Below, in pieces: positions 39,577-48,390 of a DNA stretch of 64,000 nt. The translations under genes and the position numbers were made by a program. Numbering within the stretch: the first letter of the stretch is position 1; each line of letters opens with the position of its first letter. The notes below the pieces were generated by a model, which was not told the origin of the DNA, did no database searches, and was given only the letters and a program-made list of their open reading frames with translations. The stretch spans positions 1 to 64,000 of the forward strand of contig CALFEQ010000032.1 in the NCBI GenBank assembly GCA_937949945.1, written 5' to 3'. Source of the stretch: an uncultured Myxococcales bacterium (GTDB taxonomy: Bacteria; Myxococcota_A; Polyangia; Polyangiales; Polyangiaceae).

Positions 39577-41559
39577 ATGCGTTCCTTCGCCCGCCGTGCC
39601 ATCGTCCTGGGGTCGTGCCTGAGCGCCGCCGTCGTCTGGAGCGGCTGCGAGGCCAAGCAGGCGACCGAGTACGTCACCGGAATCTCGACGCAGGTGACCG
39701 TCCCGCGTGATTTGAAGGCGGTCCGTGTCGAGGTCAGCGTCGGCGGCGTCCCGCAGTTCTGTCGTGGGTACAAGGTCTACGACGGCAAGGTGCAGCTCCC
39801 GCGCAGCCTCGGGACCTTCCCGAACAGCGACAGCGCGTTCGCCAGCGGGCCGGTCACGTACACGATCTCCGGTCTCAACACGGACAACCTCGACAGCCCG
39901 TTCTTCGCTGCCTGCACGCAGGCGAGGGTCTCGGCGGACGACGTCCGCATCATCCGGCGCAGCCGCCAGCCGTACATCAAGGACGAGATCCTCTTCCTCC
40001 CGATGCCGCTCACGTACGCCTGTTACGACAAGGTCTGCGGCGACGAAGAGACCTGCAAGGGCGGCAAGTGCGTGAGCGCGACGCTCACGGACGAGGAGAT
40101 CAAGCAGCTCCCGCGCTACACGCCGGACCTCGTCGACGGGACCGGAGCCACCTGCTTCAGCAGGGACATGTGCCTCCCCGAGCAGTCGCCGCCGGCGATC
40201 CCGGTCGACCCCGCGACCTGCACGTATGCGGTACCGAAGACCCCGAGCGCCCCGCCGGTCTTCCCGGGCGCCGAGGATCCCTTCCCGCCGACCGGCGACG
40301 GCGTGAACGTCGAGATCACCTACGACGGCGGGCTCGTGCGCGAGGTGCTCAGCCTCGACCCGCTCGAGGGCTTCTTCATCCCCGATCCCGCCTTCCCGCA
40401 GCGCTTCCGCCTCGCCGAGGGCCTCTGCGAGATGGTCAAGGGCGTCGACTCGGAGGGCAAGCCGACCGCGCATCGCATCACCGCGGTGAAGGCCTTCGGC
40501 CGTTGCCAGGCGAAGCGCCCGATGCAGCCGCTCTGCTTCGCGGATCAGATGAAGGCGATGGGCCTCACGCCGGAGGGAACGATCCCCAACCCGCCGCCTC
40601 CGGCCGTGTGCAAGACCATCGAGCTCGAGCCGCCGAAGGCCGGTCTCGTCGTCGTCGTCGACAACACGGTGGCGCACCAGAAGTTCTTCGAGGCGCTCAA
40701 CAAGACCACGATCGACCCGAACGACGACGAGAGCCTCATCAACCCCGTCCTGAGCGGGTTGCTCTCCGATCCCGTCTTCAAGAAGACCGACATCGGCGTG
40801 GTCTACGCGCCCGGCGCCAACGCATGCAACGCGGGCGCAGGGCTCGACGTCGCCCTCGCGCCGATGCTCGCGAACCGTGACGCGATCATCAACGGCCTGA
40901 AGACCCTGAGCCTCGTGCCCGAGCCCGCGAAGCCCGACTACGAGGGCGCTCTGCAGCGCGCGTACAACGCTCTCAAGAGCTCTCCCGAGTACTTCCGCCG
41001 GGCCGTGCTCGTGCTCGGCAACAACAGCTTCTTGGGGAGCTGCAGCGAGACGCCGAATGCGACCGAGGTCGCGGCGTCGGCGTTCGCCGATCCGGATCAG
41101 CCGATCGAGACCTTCGTGATGCAGCTCACGAGCCAGCCGGACAAGTCGCCGGACGCCGAGGCGCTCGCGGCTGCCGGCGGAACGACGCAGTCGGCCCACA
41201 AGACGAACGAAGCGAAGGCGAAGTTCCAGGACGTCATCGACACGCTCGCGACCTGCGTCTACGAGGTCGCCGCAGACGGTTCCGAGCCCGGCGCGAACGA
41301 CCTCATCTCGTTCGCGAACCCGATCGACGGCGTCGTCACGAACGCCACCTTCAACGCCGCATGCGACAAGGACGGCGTCGCCGGCGCCGGCTGGGGCTAC
41401 GCCGCCACCGCCCCCGCGGGCAAGAAGCACATCCACCTCTGCAGCGAGACGTGCAAAGCGTACCGCGACATCCTCCAGCAAACGTCGGCGTTCGCGGCGC
41501 TCTACCAGCAGCCGGCGATCCCGGTGCCGGTGTTTGCTTACAAGGCGGAGTGTCAGTGA
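39577..41559 (+). CDS. lipoprotein with a vWA-like domain lacking the MIDAS
   Basis: A 660-residue exported lipoprotein (lipobox VWSGC, near 24). An N-terminal beta domain (about 30-130) is followed by a Cys-rich segment (CYDKVCGDEETCKGGKCVSA, about 148-167), then a long middle region. Around 360-580 it resembles a von Willebrand A fold: a GLVVVVDNTVAHQKFFEAL strand-helix, then RRAVLVLGNNSFLGSC and QPIETFVMQL. The metal motif DxSxS reads DNTVA, so metal binding is probably lost. GGAGAG nine bases upstream decides the ATG at 39577. Placed between two PEGA genes; an adhesion or scaffold role is inference. Confidence 0.78.
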   Translation: MRSFARRAIVLGSCLSAAVVWSGCEAKQATEYVTGISTQVTVPRDLKAVRVEVSVGGVPQFCRGYKVYDGKVQLPRSLGTFPNSDSAFASGPVTYTISGLNTDNLDSPFFAACTQARVSADDVRIIRRSRQPYIKDEILFLPMPLTYACYDKVCGDEETCKGGKCVSATLTDEEIKQLPRYTPDLVDGTGATCFSRDMCLPEQSPPAIPVDPATCTYAVPKTPSAPPVFPGAEDPFPPTGDGVNVEITYDGGLVREVLSLDPLEGFFIPDPAFPQRFRLAEGLCEMVKGVDSEGKPTAHRITAVKAFGRCQAKRPMQPLCFADQMKAMGLTPEGTIPNPPPPAVCKTIELEPPKAGLVVVVDNTVAHQKFFEALNKTTIDPNDDESLINPVLSGLLSDPVFKKTDIGVVYAPGANACNAGAGLDVALAPMLANRDAIINGLKTLSLVPEPAKPDYEGALQRAYNALKSSPEYFRRAVLVLGNNSFLGSCSETPNATEVAASAFADPDQPIETFVMQLTSQPDKSPDAEALAAAGGTTQSAHKTNEAKAKFQDVIDTLATCVYEVAADGSEPGANDLISFANPIDGVVTNATFNAACDKDGVAGAGWGYAATAPAGKKHIHLCSETCKAYRDILQQTSAFAALYQQPAIPVPVFAYKAECQ

Positions 41560-41564
41560 GCCTC

Positions 41565-41581
41565 AGGCTCCAGGCTCCAGG
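41565..41581 (+). repeat. short module A after the lipoprotein gene
   Basis: AGGCTCCAGGCTCCAGG begins six bases after the lipoprotein stop codon, in its sense orientation. Confidence 0.85.
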
Positions 41582-41711
41582 AGGGACGCCGCTTCGGCGC
41601 CGCGGCGTCGTCTACTGAGCGCGACCAAGCCTCAGCCCATCACTCCCGCCGCAACAACCGTTCGAGCGCGATGACGTCGGCGGCCGACCATCGCTCGACG
41701 GAGGGCTCGTT

Positions 41712-41741
41712 CCGGAGCCTGGAGCTTGGAGCCTGGAGCCT
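41712..41741 (-). repeat. module A after the PEGA/beta-barrel gene
   Basis: An inverted copy (CGGAGCCTGGAGCTTGGAGC and onward) lies 12 bases beyond the stop of the leftward gene, so in that gene's sense it reads AGGCTCCAAGCTCCAGG. The 130 bases between the two A copies hold nothing I recognise. Confidence 0.85.
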
Positions 41742-41752
41742 GCTGTCGGAGC

Positions 41753-43516
41753 TCAGGGACCAAACATCATCCCGATGTAGGGCCCCACGTAAATCTGCAT
41801 GTTCGCCGCCAAGTCCATCTCGTTCGTCGTGAGCGGGCGTTGGCCGAGGCGGTGGTTGATCTCCTTCGTGCTGCGCGGGTTCTGGCCGTCGTTGCCGGCG
41901 AAGATCGTGTTCGGGGCGTCCAGGAAGAGTTGGAGGCCGATGCCGGCGGAGACGTGGCGCGAGAAGCGGTACATGACCGACGGCTCGAAGGAGACGATCG
42001 GGCTCCAGTAGCCCGCCGGATCGCTCACGTAGATGTCACGATCGCCGCTCCCGTCCTTCGCGCGGGTCTCGCGGTCGAGGAAGAGGACGCGGCGCGTGAA
42101 GCCGACGCCCGTGGCGATCGAGAAGCGGATCTTGCTCGTCTGCAGCGTCAAGCGGACGCGCGCGATGCCCATGCCGCCGAGGCGGCGCAGGCTGTACTCC
42201 TCGATGCGTGCCGGGTCCGGGCCGATCCCGGGGTCCGTGCTCGAGGCGTTCCAGTCCGTCTTCATCGTCCGCGCGTCGTACTGGCCCGCGACGAACAGCT
42301 CGATGCCGACGGGATCCCAGTGGTAGCCGATGAAGGCGCCGAGACCGCCGCCGAGGCCGTCCGGGGCCTCGCAGCCCACGAGCTCCGGCGTGCTCGCGCG
42401 GTTGTCGCAGAGCAGCTTCTCGACGTCGTTGCCGGTGCCGCCGGGAGTGGCCATGCCGAGGAGGGAGAAGCCTCCGTAGATGCCCTCCAGCCACTCGACC
42501 TCGACCATCGGTCCGGTCTCGATCTTCGAGCTGAGCTTGAGGGTGACCGTCCGCGCGAACGGTTCCTTGTCCTTGACCGTGAACTGCTCCTCGAACGGGT
42601 CGTATCCCTCGCGCGTGATCTTGAGCGTGTGCACGCCCGACGGCAGGTCGCCGACGAAGGTGCCCTCGCCCACCAGCTTTCCGTCGATGTAGATGAGGCC
42701 CTTCGCGTCCGACGTGCCGATCTTCACGGGCGCGGTGCTCGTCTCGGCGGTGAGCTCGAGCTCCTGCGTCTTGCCGCTCTCGACGACGATCTTCCTGGCG
42801 GGCGCGAGAAGGCCCTGACCGCGCGCCAGAATCTCGTGCTCGCCGGGATCGATCTCGCCCGTCCAGGGCGCCTCGCCCACGTCGACGCCGTCGATGACGA
42901 CGCGCACCGGCTTACCGCTCTTCTCCTTGACGGTCACCCTCCCTTTCGCGGACGCCCGGAGCTCGATCGTGACCGTGGCCGACGCGCCTCCGGCGACCTG
43001 GGCGGTCTGCTCGGCCGGCGGGAAGCCGTCCTTCGTCACGCGGATGCGCCGCGTTCCGGCGGTCACGCGGACGGGCCCCATGAGCGGCGACACGCCCACT
43101 TGCTTGTCGTCGACGCTGACCGTCGCGCCGGGCTGGTTGACCACGATCGTGAGCGTGCCCGTCTTCGACGCGAGCTCCTTCAGGCGCGTCTCGACGAGCT
43201 TCTTCTTCGCGGCGGGGGCCTGGGCCCCGTACTTCTCGTTCCACTCGGTGTAGGCCGCGTACGCGGCGCCGAGGTCACCGCGCTGGTACTCTGCGTTCGC
43301 GAGCCCCTCCAGCGCCGCGGCGCTCGGCTGTGCCTTGTTCGCGGCGTCGTACAGCTTCGCGGCGGCGGCCCAGTCCTTGGCCTTCTCGGCCTTGGCCGCG
43401 TCGGCGAGCGATGCCTTCGCGTCGGGCGTGGGCTGCGCGTGAACGACGGTCGTGGATCCAAGGACGGCGGCAGCGACGAACGTGGCGATGCGGCGTCGCC
43501 AGGGAGAGCAAGCCAT
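41753..43516 (-). CDS. PEGA-repeat protein with outer-membrane beta-barrel-like C-terminus
   Basis: A 587-residue exported protein. The signal peptide ends near VVHAQP (about 28). A TPR-like helical region (about 35-115) precedes three or four PEGA-type repeats (about 118-340; TGTLTIVVNQPGATVSVDDK, KGLIYIDGKLVGEGTFVGDL). The last 240 residues alternate hydrophobic and polar, with aromatic strand ends (GLGAFIGYHWDPVGIELFVA, RVRLTLQTSKIRFSIATGVG), which fits an outer-membrane beta barrel. Possibly an envelope anchor. A -10-like TACCTT ends eight bases before the ATG. Confidence 0.8.
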   Translation of the reverse strand: MACSPWRRRIATFVAAAVLGSTTVVHAQPTPDAKASLADAAKAEKAKDWAAAAKLYDAANKAQPSAAALEGLANAEYQRGDLGAAYAAYTEWNEKYGAQAPAAKKKLVETRLKELASKTGTLTIVVNQPGATVSVDDKQVGVSPLMGPVRVTAGTRRIRVTKDGFPPAEQTAQVAGGASATVTIELRASAKGRVTVKEKSGKPVRVVIDGVDVGEAPWTGEIDPGEHEILARGQGLLAPARKIVVESGKTQELELTAETSTAPVKIGTSDAKGLIYIDGKLVGEGTFVGDLPSGVHTLKITREGYDPFEEQFTVKDKEPFARTVTLKLSSKIETGPMVEVEWLEGIYGGFSLLGMATPGGTGNDVEKLLCDNRASTPELVGCEAPDGLGGGLGAFIGYHWDPVGIELFVAGQYDARTMKTDWNASSTDPGIGPDPARIEEYSLRRLGGMGIARVRLTLQTSKIRFSIATGVGFTRRVLFLDRETRAKDGSGDRDIYVSDPAGYWSPIVSFEPSVMYRFSRHVSAGIGLQLFLDAPNTIFAGNDGQNPRSTKEINHRLGQRPLTTNEMDLAANMQIYVGPYIGMMFGP

Positions 43517-43524
43517 TGCCCCGG

Positions 43525-43530
43525 AAGGTA
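43525..43530 (-). promoter_or_regulatory. -10 hexamer TACCTT, eight bases before the start codon
   Basis: TACCTT on the reverse strand ends eight bases before the PEGA/beta-barrel ATG. Confidence 0.35.
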
Positions 43531-43606
43531 CAACACTCCCGCTGCGCCTTGGCTCGAAAGAAGCCCGTTCGGACGGTCTGGCGTCTCGGCGGGAGGACGG
43601 CGCCGG

Positions 43607-44761
43607 TCAGCGATCGGAGGCGGGCGGATCGACGTAGTCGACCTCCTCGCCCCGGAACGTCCGGAGGCGCGTCCGGCCCGGGGCTCGCGAGACGACGGGG
43701 TCGGGGAGCAGGGGGACCTTGCCCTTTCCGCCCGGGGTATCGCATATGAGCTTCGGGAGCGCGATGCCCGTCAGGCGACCCTGGAGGCGCCCGATGAGCT
43801 CGAGGCCCTTCGCGAGCGGCGTGCGCAGGTGGCCGGTGCCGCGGACCGGATCGGCCTGGAGCAGGTAGTAGGGCCGGACGCGGGCGCGGACGAGGCCGCG
43901 GAAGAGGGCCTCGAGGACGTCGGCGTCGTCGTTCACGCCGCGGAGCAGGACGGTCTGGTTCATGACGGGGAAGCCCCCGTCCGCCAGGCGCACGCAGGCC
44001 TCGATCGCCTCGGGCGTGAGCTCCTTCGGATGATTGAAGTGGGTCATCACCCAGATCGGGTGATGCGGGCGGAGAGCCTCGACGAGCTCGCTCGTCACGC
44101 GCATCGGCAGGGTCACCGGGACGCGCGTCGCGAGGCGGATCGTGTCGACCGTCGGGATCGCGCGGATGCGCCGGATCAGCCGTTCGAGGCGGTCGGTCGC
44201 CATCGCCATCGGATCGCCGCCGCTCACGATGACGTCGCGGATCTCGGGGTGTGCGGCGATCCACGCGAACGCCGGCTCGAGCCGCTCGAGCGGCGCGGGC
44301 CCGCCTCCGGCGCCGACCATCCGGGAGCGCGTGCAGAAACGGCAATAGACGGCGCAGCGATCCGTCGCGAGGAGCAGGACACGGTCGGGGTACCGGCACA
44401 CGAGGTGGGGCGCCACCTCGTGCTCGACCTCGCCGAGCGGGTCGATCATGTCGCCCTCGACCTCGACCGCCTCGGCCGCGCGGGGGACGCACTGGAGCCG
44501 GATCGGGCAGCTCGGATCGTGCGGGTCGCACAGCGAGAGGTAGTACGGGGTGATCGCGATCGGCAGCCCTTGGAGCTCGGCTCGGCGCGCGCCCTCGCGC
44601 TCCTCGGGCGTCAGGGCGAGCGCGCGTTCGAGGTCGTCCACGGTCCTGACCGACTGGCGGAGCTGCGCGCGCCAATCGCGCGGGCCTCGGGGCTCGTTCG
44701 CGGCGTTCGCGCGCCCGCGTACGAGATCTTCCGCCGGGACGACGTCGTCGTGGAGAGTCAT
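43607..44761 (-). CDS. KamA-family radical SAM aminomutase
   Basis: A 384-residue radical SAM enzyme of the lysine 2,3-aminomutase family. The iron-sulfur motif CAVYCRFC (CxxxCxxC, about 134-141) is followed by SGGDPMA near 180, and the PLP lysine is in the PGGKGK motif near 340, so SAM, cluster and PLP sites are all intact. Family members make beta-lysine, either free or (EpmB) for elongation factor P; the rather short length leans toward the EpmB-like group, but no efp or epmA is nearby. It follows the parvulin gene with a single base between stop and ATG. Confidence 0.9.
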   Translation of the reverse strand: MTLHDDVVPAEDLVRGRANAANEPRGPRDWRAQLRQSVRTVDDLERALALTPEEREGARRAELQGLPIAITPYYLSLCDPHDPSCPIRLQCVPRAAEAVEVEGDMIDPLGEVEHEVAPHLVCRYPDRVLLLATDRCAVYCRFCTRSRMVGAGGGPAPLERLEPAFAWIAAHPEIRDVIVSGGDPMAMATDRLERLIRRIRAIPTVDTIRLATRVPVTLPMRVTSELVEALRPHHPIWVMTHFNHPKELTPEAIEACVRLADGGFPVMNQTVLLRGVNDDADVLEALFRGLVRARVRPYYLLQADPVRGTGHLRTPLAKGLELIGRLQGRLTGIALPKLICDTPGGKGKVPLLPDPVVSRAPGRTRLRTFRGEEVDYVDPPASDR

Positions 44762-44762
44762 C

Positions 44763-45815
44763 TCATCGCCCCGCGTCGTTCGTGGAGGGCGCCGCGGAAG
44801 GGAGCTTCACGGTGGCGAGGGCTGCCTCGTCGATCTCGACCTTCACGCTCTTCCTCAGCTCTGCGAGGAGCGCGTCCTCGCGGGCCCGCAGCTTGTCCTG
44901 CGCGAGCTTCACACGGATGCTTCGCTCGGCCTCCTCGAAGGTCCGCTCGTGCGGCGGGATCTTCTGCGTGAGCCTCACCACGTAGAACTTCCCGCCCGAG
45001 GGGACGACCTTGTCGAAGACTTCGCCGACCTCGGGGATCGCGAACACCGCCGCGCGCACCTCCGGCGGAACGCGCGGGTTGTCGCCGCGTGGGTCGCCCG
45101 GCGGCGAGACGATGCCGAGGTCGCCGGCGAGATCGATCGGGACGTTCGCGCGCGCGTGCTGATCGAGGGACCGCGAGCGGACGAGCTCGCCCCACTCGGC
45201 CGGGCTCTTCGCCGTCTTCTTCGCGGCGGCGAGGACCTCGTTCGCCGCGGCCTCGGATCCGAGCACGATGACCGAAACGCGGCGGCGCTCCGGATCCTTG
45301 TACTCTGCACGGTGCGCCTCGAACCACGCCCGGACCTCCGACTCCGGTATGTCGGCCGGCGTCGGGGCTCCCTTGCGGGCCTCGGCGAGCATCGCGTCGC
45401 GCAGGATCGCGCGGAGCTCCTGCTGCGCGAGAGGATCCTTGTCGTAGCCCTTCGCGGTGGCCTCCATCGCGAGGAGCTCGACGGTGATCATCTCTTCGAG
45501 CAGCTCCTTGCGCCGCTCGGGCGACTGGTATCGCAGGCGGTCGAACTGGTCCATGTGCTCGAGCGCGGCCGTGTAGTCGCCGAGCGTGATCGTCTTGTCC
45601 CCGACCCGCGCGAGCACCTGAGCGGCCTGTTCCTTCGTCAGCAGCGCCGTAGGCGAGCCGCCGTCGGCGGAGTCCTCCTTCGGGCCGCACGCCTTGCACG
45701 CCGGGACGCCGAGGCCGAGCGCGGCGGTGACCACGAGCCCGACGAGCTTGGACACGGACCGGCTTCCGCCGAACGATTTCCGGCTCGCGGTCACGTTCCA
45801 CAAACCGCCTACCAC
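44763..45815 (-). CDS. parvulin-type peptidyl-prolyl isomerase lipoprotein
   Basis: A 350-residue exported protein of the SurA/PpiC/PrsA type. The signal ends in a lipobox (GVPAC, cysteine near 40). An N-terminal helical chaperone-like region (about 60-160) is followed by a parvulin domain (about 165-290), visible as RRVSVIVLGSEAAA, RSLD, AGDLGIVSPPG, VGEVFDKVVPSGGKFYVVRL, and a C-terminal helix. It should help fold envelope proteins. The stop is one base from the KamA-family ATG; the pairing of these functions is odd. It is divergent from pyrH. Confidence 0.88.
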   Translation of the reverse strand: MVGGLWNVTASRKSFGGSRSVSKLVGLVVTAALGLGVPACKACGPKEDSADGGSPTALLTKEQAAQVLARVGDKTITLGDYTAALEHMDQFDRLRYQSPERRKELLEEMITVELLAMEATAKGYDKDPLAQQELRAILRDAMLAEARKGAPTPADIPESEVRAWFEAHRAEYKDPERRRVSVIVLGSEAAANEVLAAAKKTAKSPAEWGELVRSRSLDQHARANVPIDLAGDLGIVSPPGDPRGDNPRVPPEVRAAVFAIPEVGEVFDKVVPSGGKFYVVRLTQKIPPHERTFEEAERSIRVKLAQDKLRAREDALLAELRKSVKVEIDEAALATVKLPSAAPSTNDAGR

Positions 45816-45917
45816 GCCGCGAAGCTAGCACCGGGGACGCGGCTCGCGCCAGGGCTCGTCCGGGCCGCGTTCGTCCGCGGCACCCGCGACGAAAGGCGGT
45901 GACCGGGAGGACTCCTG

Positions 45918-45946
45918 TTGCACACGGCGCGAGCGCCGGGTAATTG
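45918..45946 (+). promoter_or_regulatory. sigma-70-type promoter for pyrH
   Basis: TTGCAC (45918-45923), 17 bases, TAATTG (45941-45946). The hexamer ends nine bases before the ATG at 45956 and includes the alternative TTG start at 45944, which is therefore unlikely. Confidence 0.5.
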
Positions 45947-45955
45947 ACCGGCGGC

Positions 45956-46732
45956 ATGCAAGGAGGTCCTCCGTCCGGTCCTCGTCTCGAAACGGTGGCG
46001 CCCCCGCCGCGCGATCCGCGACTGCGCTACCGCCGTATCGTCCTGAAGTTGAGCGGCGAGGCCCTCTGCGGCACGACCGGCGGCTTCGGCATCGACCCCG
46101 AGGTCCTGCGGGCGACGGCCTCCGAGCTCGCCGAGGTCTACGCCCTGGGGGCGCAGGTGGGGATCGTCGTCGGCGGCGGGAACATCTTCCGCGGCCTCCG
46201 CGGCGCCAGCGCCGGCATGGATCGCGCGCAGAGCGACTACATGGGCATGCTCGCGACCGTGATCAACTCGCTCGCGCTGCAGGACGCGCTCGAGCAGGCC
46301 GGTGTCCCCACGCGCGTCCAGACGGCGATCGAGATCCGGCAAATCGCCGAGCCGTACATCCGCCGGCGCGCGATCCGGCACTTCGAGAAGGGGCGCTTCG
46401 TCATCTTCGCCGCCGGCACCGGCAACCCGTACTTCTCGACCGACACCGCGGCGGCGCTCCGGGCGATGGAGGTGCACGCGAACGCGCTCCTCAAGGCGAC
46501 GAAGGTCGAGGGCGTCTACGACAAGGACCCGGTCAAGTACCCGGATGCGCGCAAGTACGATCGGATGACCTTCGATCGCTTCATCAACGAGCGCATCGGC
46601 GTGATGGACTCGACCGCGGCGACGCTCTGCCGCGACAACAACATGCCCATCCGCGTCTTCAAGCTGACGACGCCGGGCAACATCAAGCGGGTCCTCTTCG
46701 GCGAGCCCATCGGCACGACCGTCGAAGGCTGA
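45956..46732 (+). CDS. pyrH: UMP kinase
   Basis: A 258-residue amino-acid-kinase-fold enzyme phosphorylating UMP to UDP in pyrimidine synthesis. RRIVLKLSGEAL, then GIVVGGGNIFRG, a DYMGMLATVINSLALQDALE helix and FSTDTAAALRAMEVHANALL are canonical and complete. About 20 non-conserved residues precede the domain, so a GTG at 45995 is an alternative, but the promoter favours 45956. pyrH is usually next to rpsB, tsf and frr; here none of these are adjacent. Confidence 0.95.
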   Translation: MQGGPPSGPRLETVAPPPRDPRLRYRRIVLKLSGEALCGTTGGFGIDPEVLRATASELAEVYALGAQVGIVVGGGNIFRGLRGASAGMDRAQSDYMGMLATVINSLALQDALEQAGVPTRVQTAIEIRQIAEPYIRRRAIRHFEKGRFVIFAAGTGNPYFSTDTAAALRAMEVHANALLKATKVEGVYDKDPVKYPDARKYDRMTFDRFINERIGVMDSTAATLCRDNNMPIRVFKLTTPGNIKRVLFGEPIGTTVEG

Positions 46733-46779
46733 CGCAACGACGCCCGGACGGGATCGCTTCGTGCTGTGAGGAGCGTGTC

Positions 46780-47109
46780 ATGCGCTCCGCCAGCGATGAA
46801 AGCCGCGCCTTCATGGCTGGCCTCCTCACGGGCGCAGCGCTCGTGGGTCTGACCAGCGCAGCGCTCGTGGGTGTGGCCATTCTCGCCGCTGGTGCGGGGC
46901 GTCGCACGCTCCGTCGCGAGCGTGCGCCTCGTGAGCCCGGAAAGCGGCGACGGCCGAGCTCGCCGGCCGAGGAAGGTCTGGTGTTCATCGACGGCGCCAC
47001 GCCGCCGAGCGAAGCCGAGCTCGACGCCCGCCCGCCGGAGGAGTCTCCGCGGGCACCGCTCGAGAGCGAGGCCGAGTGGGACGTCTCGCCCGAGAGCGAG
47101 CGCTGGTAG
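46780..47109 (+). CDS. small membrane protein with acidic tail
   Basis: A 109-residue protein. One helix (FMAGLLTGAALVGLTSAALVGVAILAAG, about 11-38) is followed by a short basic cluster and a Glu/Pro-rich tail. The helix is encoded by two direct copies of a 16-base unit (GCGCAGCGCTCGTGGG at 46833 and 46857). The ATG is supported by GAGGAG seven bases upstream. The basic cluster after the helix places the tail in the cytoplasm. Not recognised; it could resemble YtxH-type proteins. Confidence 0.6.
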   Translation: MRSASDESRAFMAGLLTGAALVGLTSAALVGVAILAAGAGRRTLRRERAPREPGKRRRPSSPAEEGLVFIDGATPPSEAELDARPPEESPRAPLESEAEWDVSPESERW

Positions 47110-47136
47110 CGCCCGGCCTCGGACGTCTTCGTCGGA

Positions 47137-48375
47137 TCAGCGCATCCCGGCGACGCGTTTCACCGGACGGAGCAGGCGCGTCGGCGCGTCCCAGATGTCG
47201 CTCTCTTCTTCTTCGTGCGTGGCGATCGGATGGCGGCCCGTCTGCAGGCCGCGGAGCCGGCGCGATGTCATCGACGAGCGCGCGGCGAGGAGGTCGGCCT
47301 GGAACTCGGCGGCCGACGCGTACCGGCACGAGCGGTCGCGCTCCATCGCTCGCGCGACGATGCGGTCGAGGGTGAAGGGGATCTCCGGACGCAGCGACCG
47401 GAGCGGCGGCAGCGAGCGCACGAGCACGGAGACGACGACCTCGCGCGGGTTCTTTCCGGGGAAGGCTCGCTGTCCGGAGAGGGCCTCGTACAGGACGACG
47501 CCCACGGCGTAGAGATCGATGCGCCCGTCGAAGACGCGATCGCCCGAGACCTGCTCCGGGGACATGTACTCCGGCGTACCGACGACCTGCCCGGCGCGCG
47601 TGAGCGTGGCGTCGTCGCGGAGGAAATCGTTGGCCGGCGCCGAGCGACGGCACATCCCGAAGTCGAGCAGCTTGACGAGCGGCGGGCAGCCGTGGCGCTC
47701 CACGAGGAACACGTTGTCGGGCTTCACGTCGCGGTGGACGATCCCGTTGGCGTGCGCGGCGTCGAGCGCCGAGAGGAGCTGCACGCCGATGTCGATCGCC
47801 TCTTCGGGCGACAGACGTCCTCGACGGTGGAGCAGCGACGTGAGCGTCTCTCCATGGAGGCGCTCCATGACGAGGTAGGGCCTGCCGTCCTCCAGCCAGC
47901 CTGCGTCGGAGATCGCGCAGACGTTCGGGTGATGGATGGCCGCGCCCGCGCGCGCCTCCCTCGCGAGCCGCGCTTGGGCCTGCGAATCGCGCGCGTCCTG
48001 CTTGACCATCTTCAAGGCGACGAGCCGGCCCAGCCGAAGGTCGTACGCCTCGTAGACGACGGCGCAGCCGCCGCGCCCGATCTCGCTGCGGAGCACGTAA
48101 CGACCCGCCAGGGCCCGGGGCCGTGCATGCGATTCGAAGCTCCGGCCCGTCGCCGGTCGTTTTGCGAGCTCTCGAAGATGACCACCCACGTCCGCCGACG
48201 GGTGCAACGCACGTACCGCTCGCAGACCGGGGGAAAGGACGATCCAGATCGCCCTCGCTGTACCGTTCCATTCCGCGTGTTTTTGCCGCGAGCGGCAGCG
48301 GACTCGGTCGTGACCACCCGTTTGCCCCTGGATCCCTTTCGCTGGATCACCGCGGGCGTTTCGTCCTGTGGACAA
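47137..48375 (-). CDS. soluble Ser/Thr protein kinase
   Basis: A kinase of 350-412 residues depending on start. The catalytic domain begins GRYVLRSEIGRGGCAVVYEA; VALKMV, HRDVKPDN, LDFGMCRRS and MSPEQVSG follow, so the catalytic set is complete. Only about 50 residues follow the domain; no membrane helix. The start is unclear: the longest frame begins with TTG at 48375, 15 bases after the upstream gene; GTG 48189 is an alternative close to the domain. It is the last gene of a reverse-strand operon with dapF and two pseudo-receiver proteins. Confidence 0.87.
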   Translation of the reverse strand: MSTGRNARGDPAKGIQGQTGGHDRVRCRSRQKHAEWNGTARAIWIVLSPGLRAVRALHPSADVGGHLRELAKRPATGRSFESHARPRALAGRYVLRSEIGRGGCAVVYEAYDLRLGRLVALKMVKQDARDSQAQARLAREARAGAAIHHPNVCAISDAGWLEDGRPYLVMERLHGETLTSLLHRRGRLSPEEAIDIGVQLLSALDAAHANGIVHRDVKPDNVFLVERHGCPPLVKLLDFGMCRRSAPANDFLRDDATLTRAGQVVGTPEYMSPEQVSGDRVFDGRIDLYAVGVVLYEALSGQRAFPGKNPREVVVSVLVRSLPPLRSLRPEIPFTLDRIVARAMERDRSCRYASAAEFQADLLAARSSMTSRRLRGLQTGRHPIATHEEEESDIWDAPTRLLRPVKRVAGMR

Positions 48376-48390
48376 GGCAAAAGGACGGCG

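Noticed and set aside
41726..44971. A 1081-codon plus-strand open frame
   Set aside because: It is antisense to the PEGA, KamA-family and parvulin genes, all of which show intact motifs; no domain is visible in the open frame itself.
45944..45955. TTG start for pyrH at 45944
   Set aside because: It lies inside the -10 hexamer TAATTG of a well-spaced promoter; ATG 45956 is nine bases downstream.
45960..45967. Strong AAGGAGG as ribosome-binding site for a later pyrH start
   Set aside because: The next in-frame start (GTG 45995) is 28 bases away, too far for normal use; the motif lies inside the coding region from 45956.
48189..48375. Treating the first 62 codons of the kinase at 47137-48375 as certain
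   Set aside because: The TTG start has no ribosome-binding site and the extra residues are not domain-like; only the part from about 48189 leftward is firmly supported.
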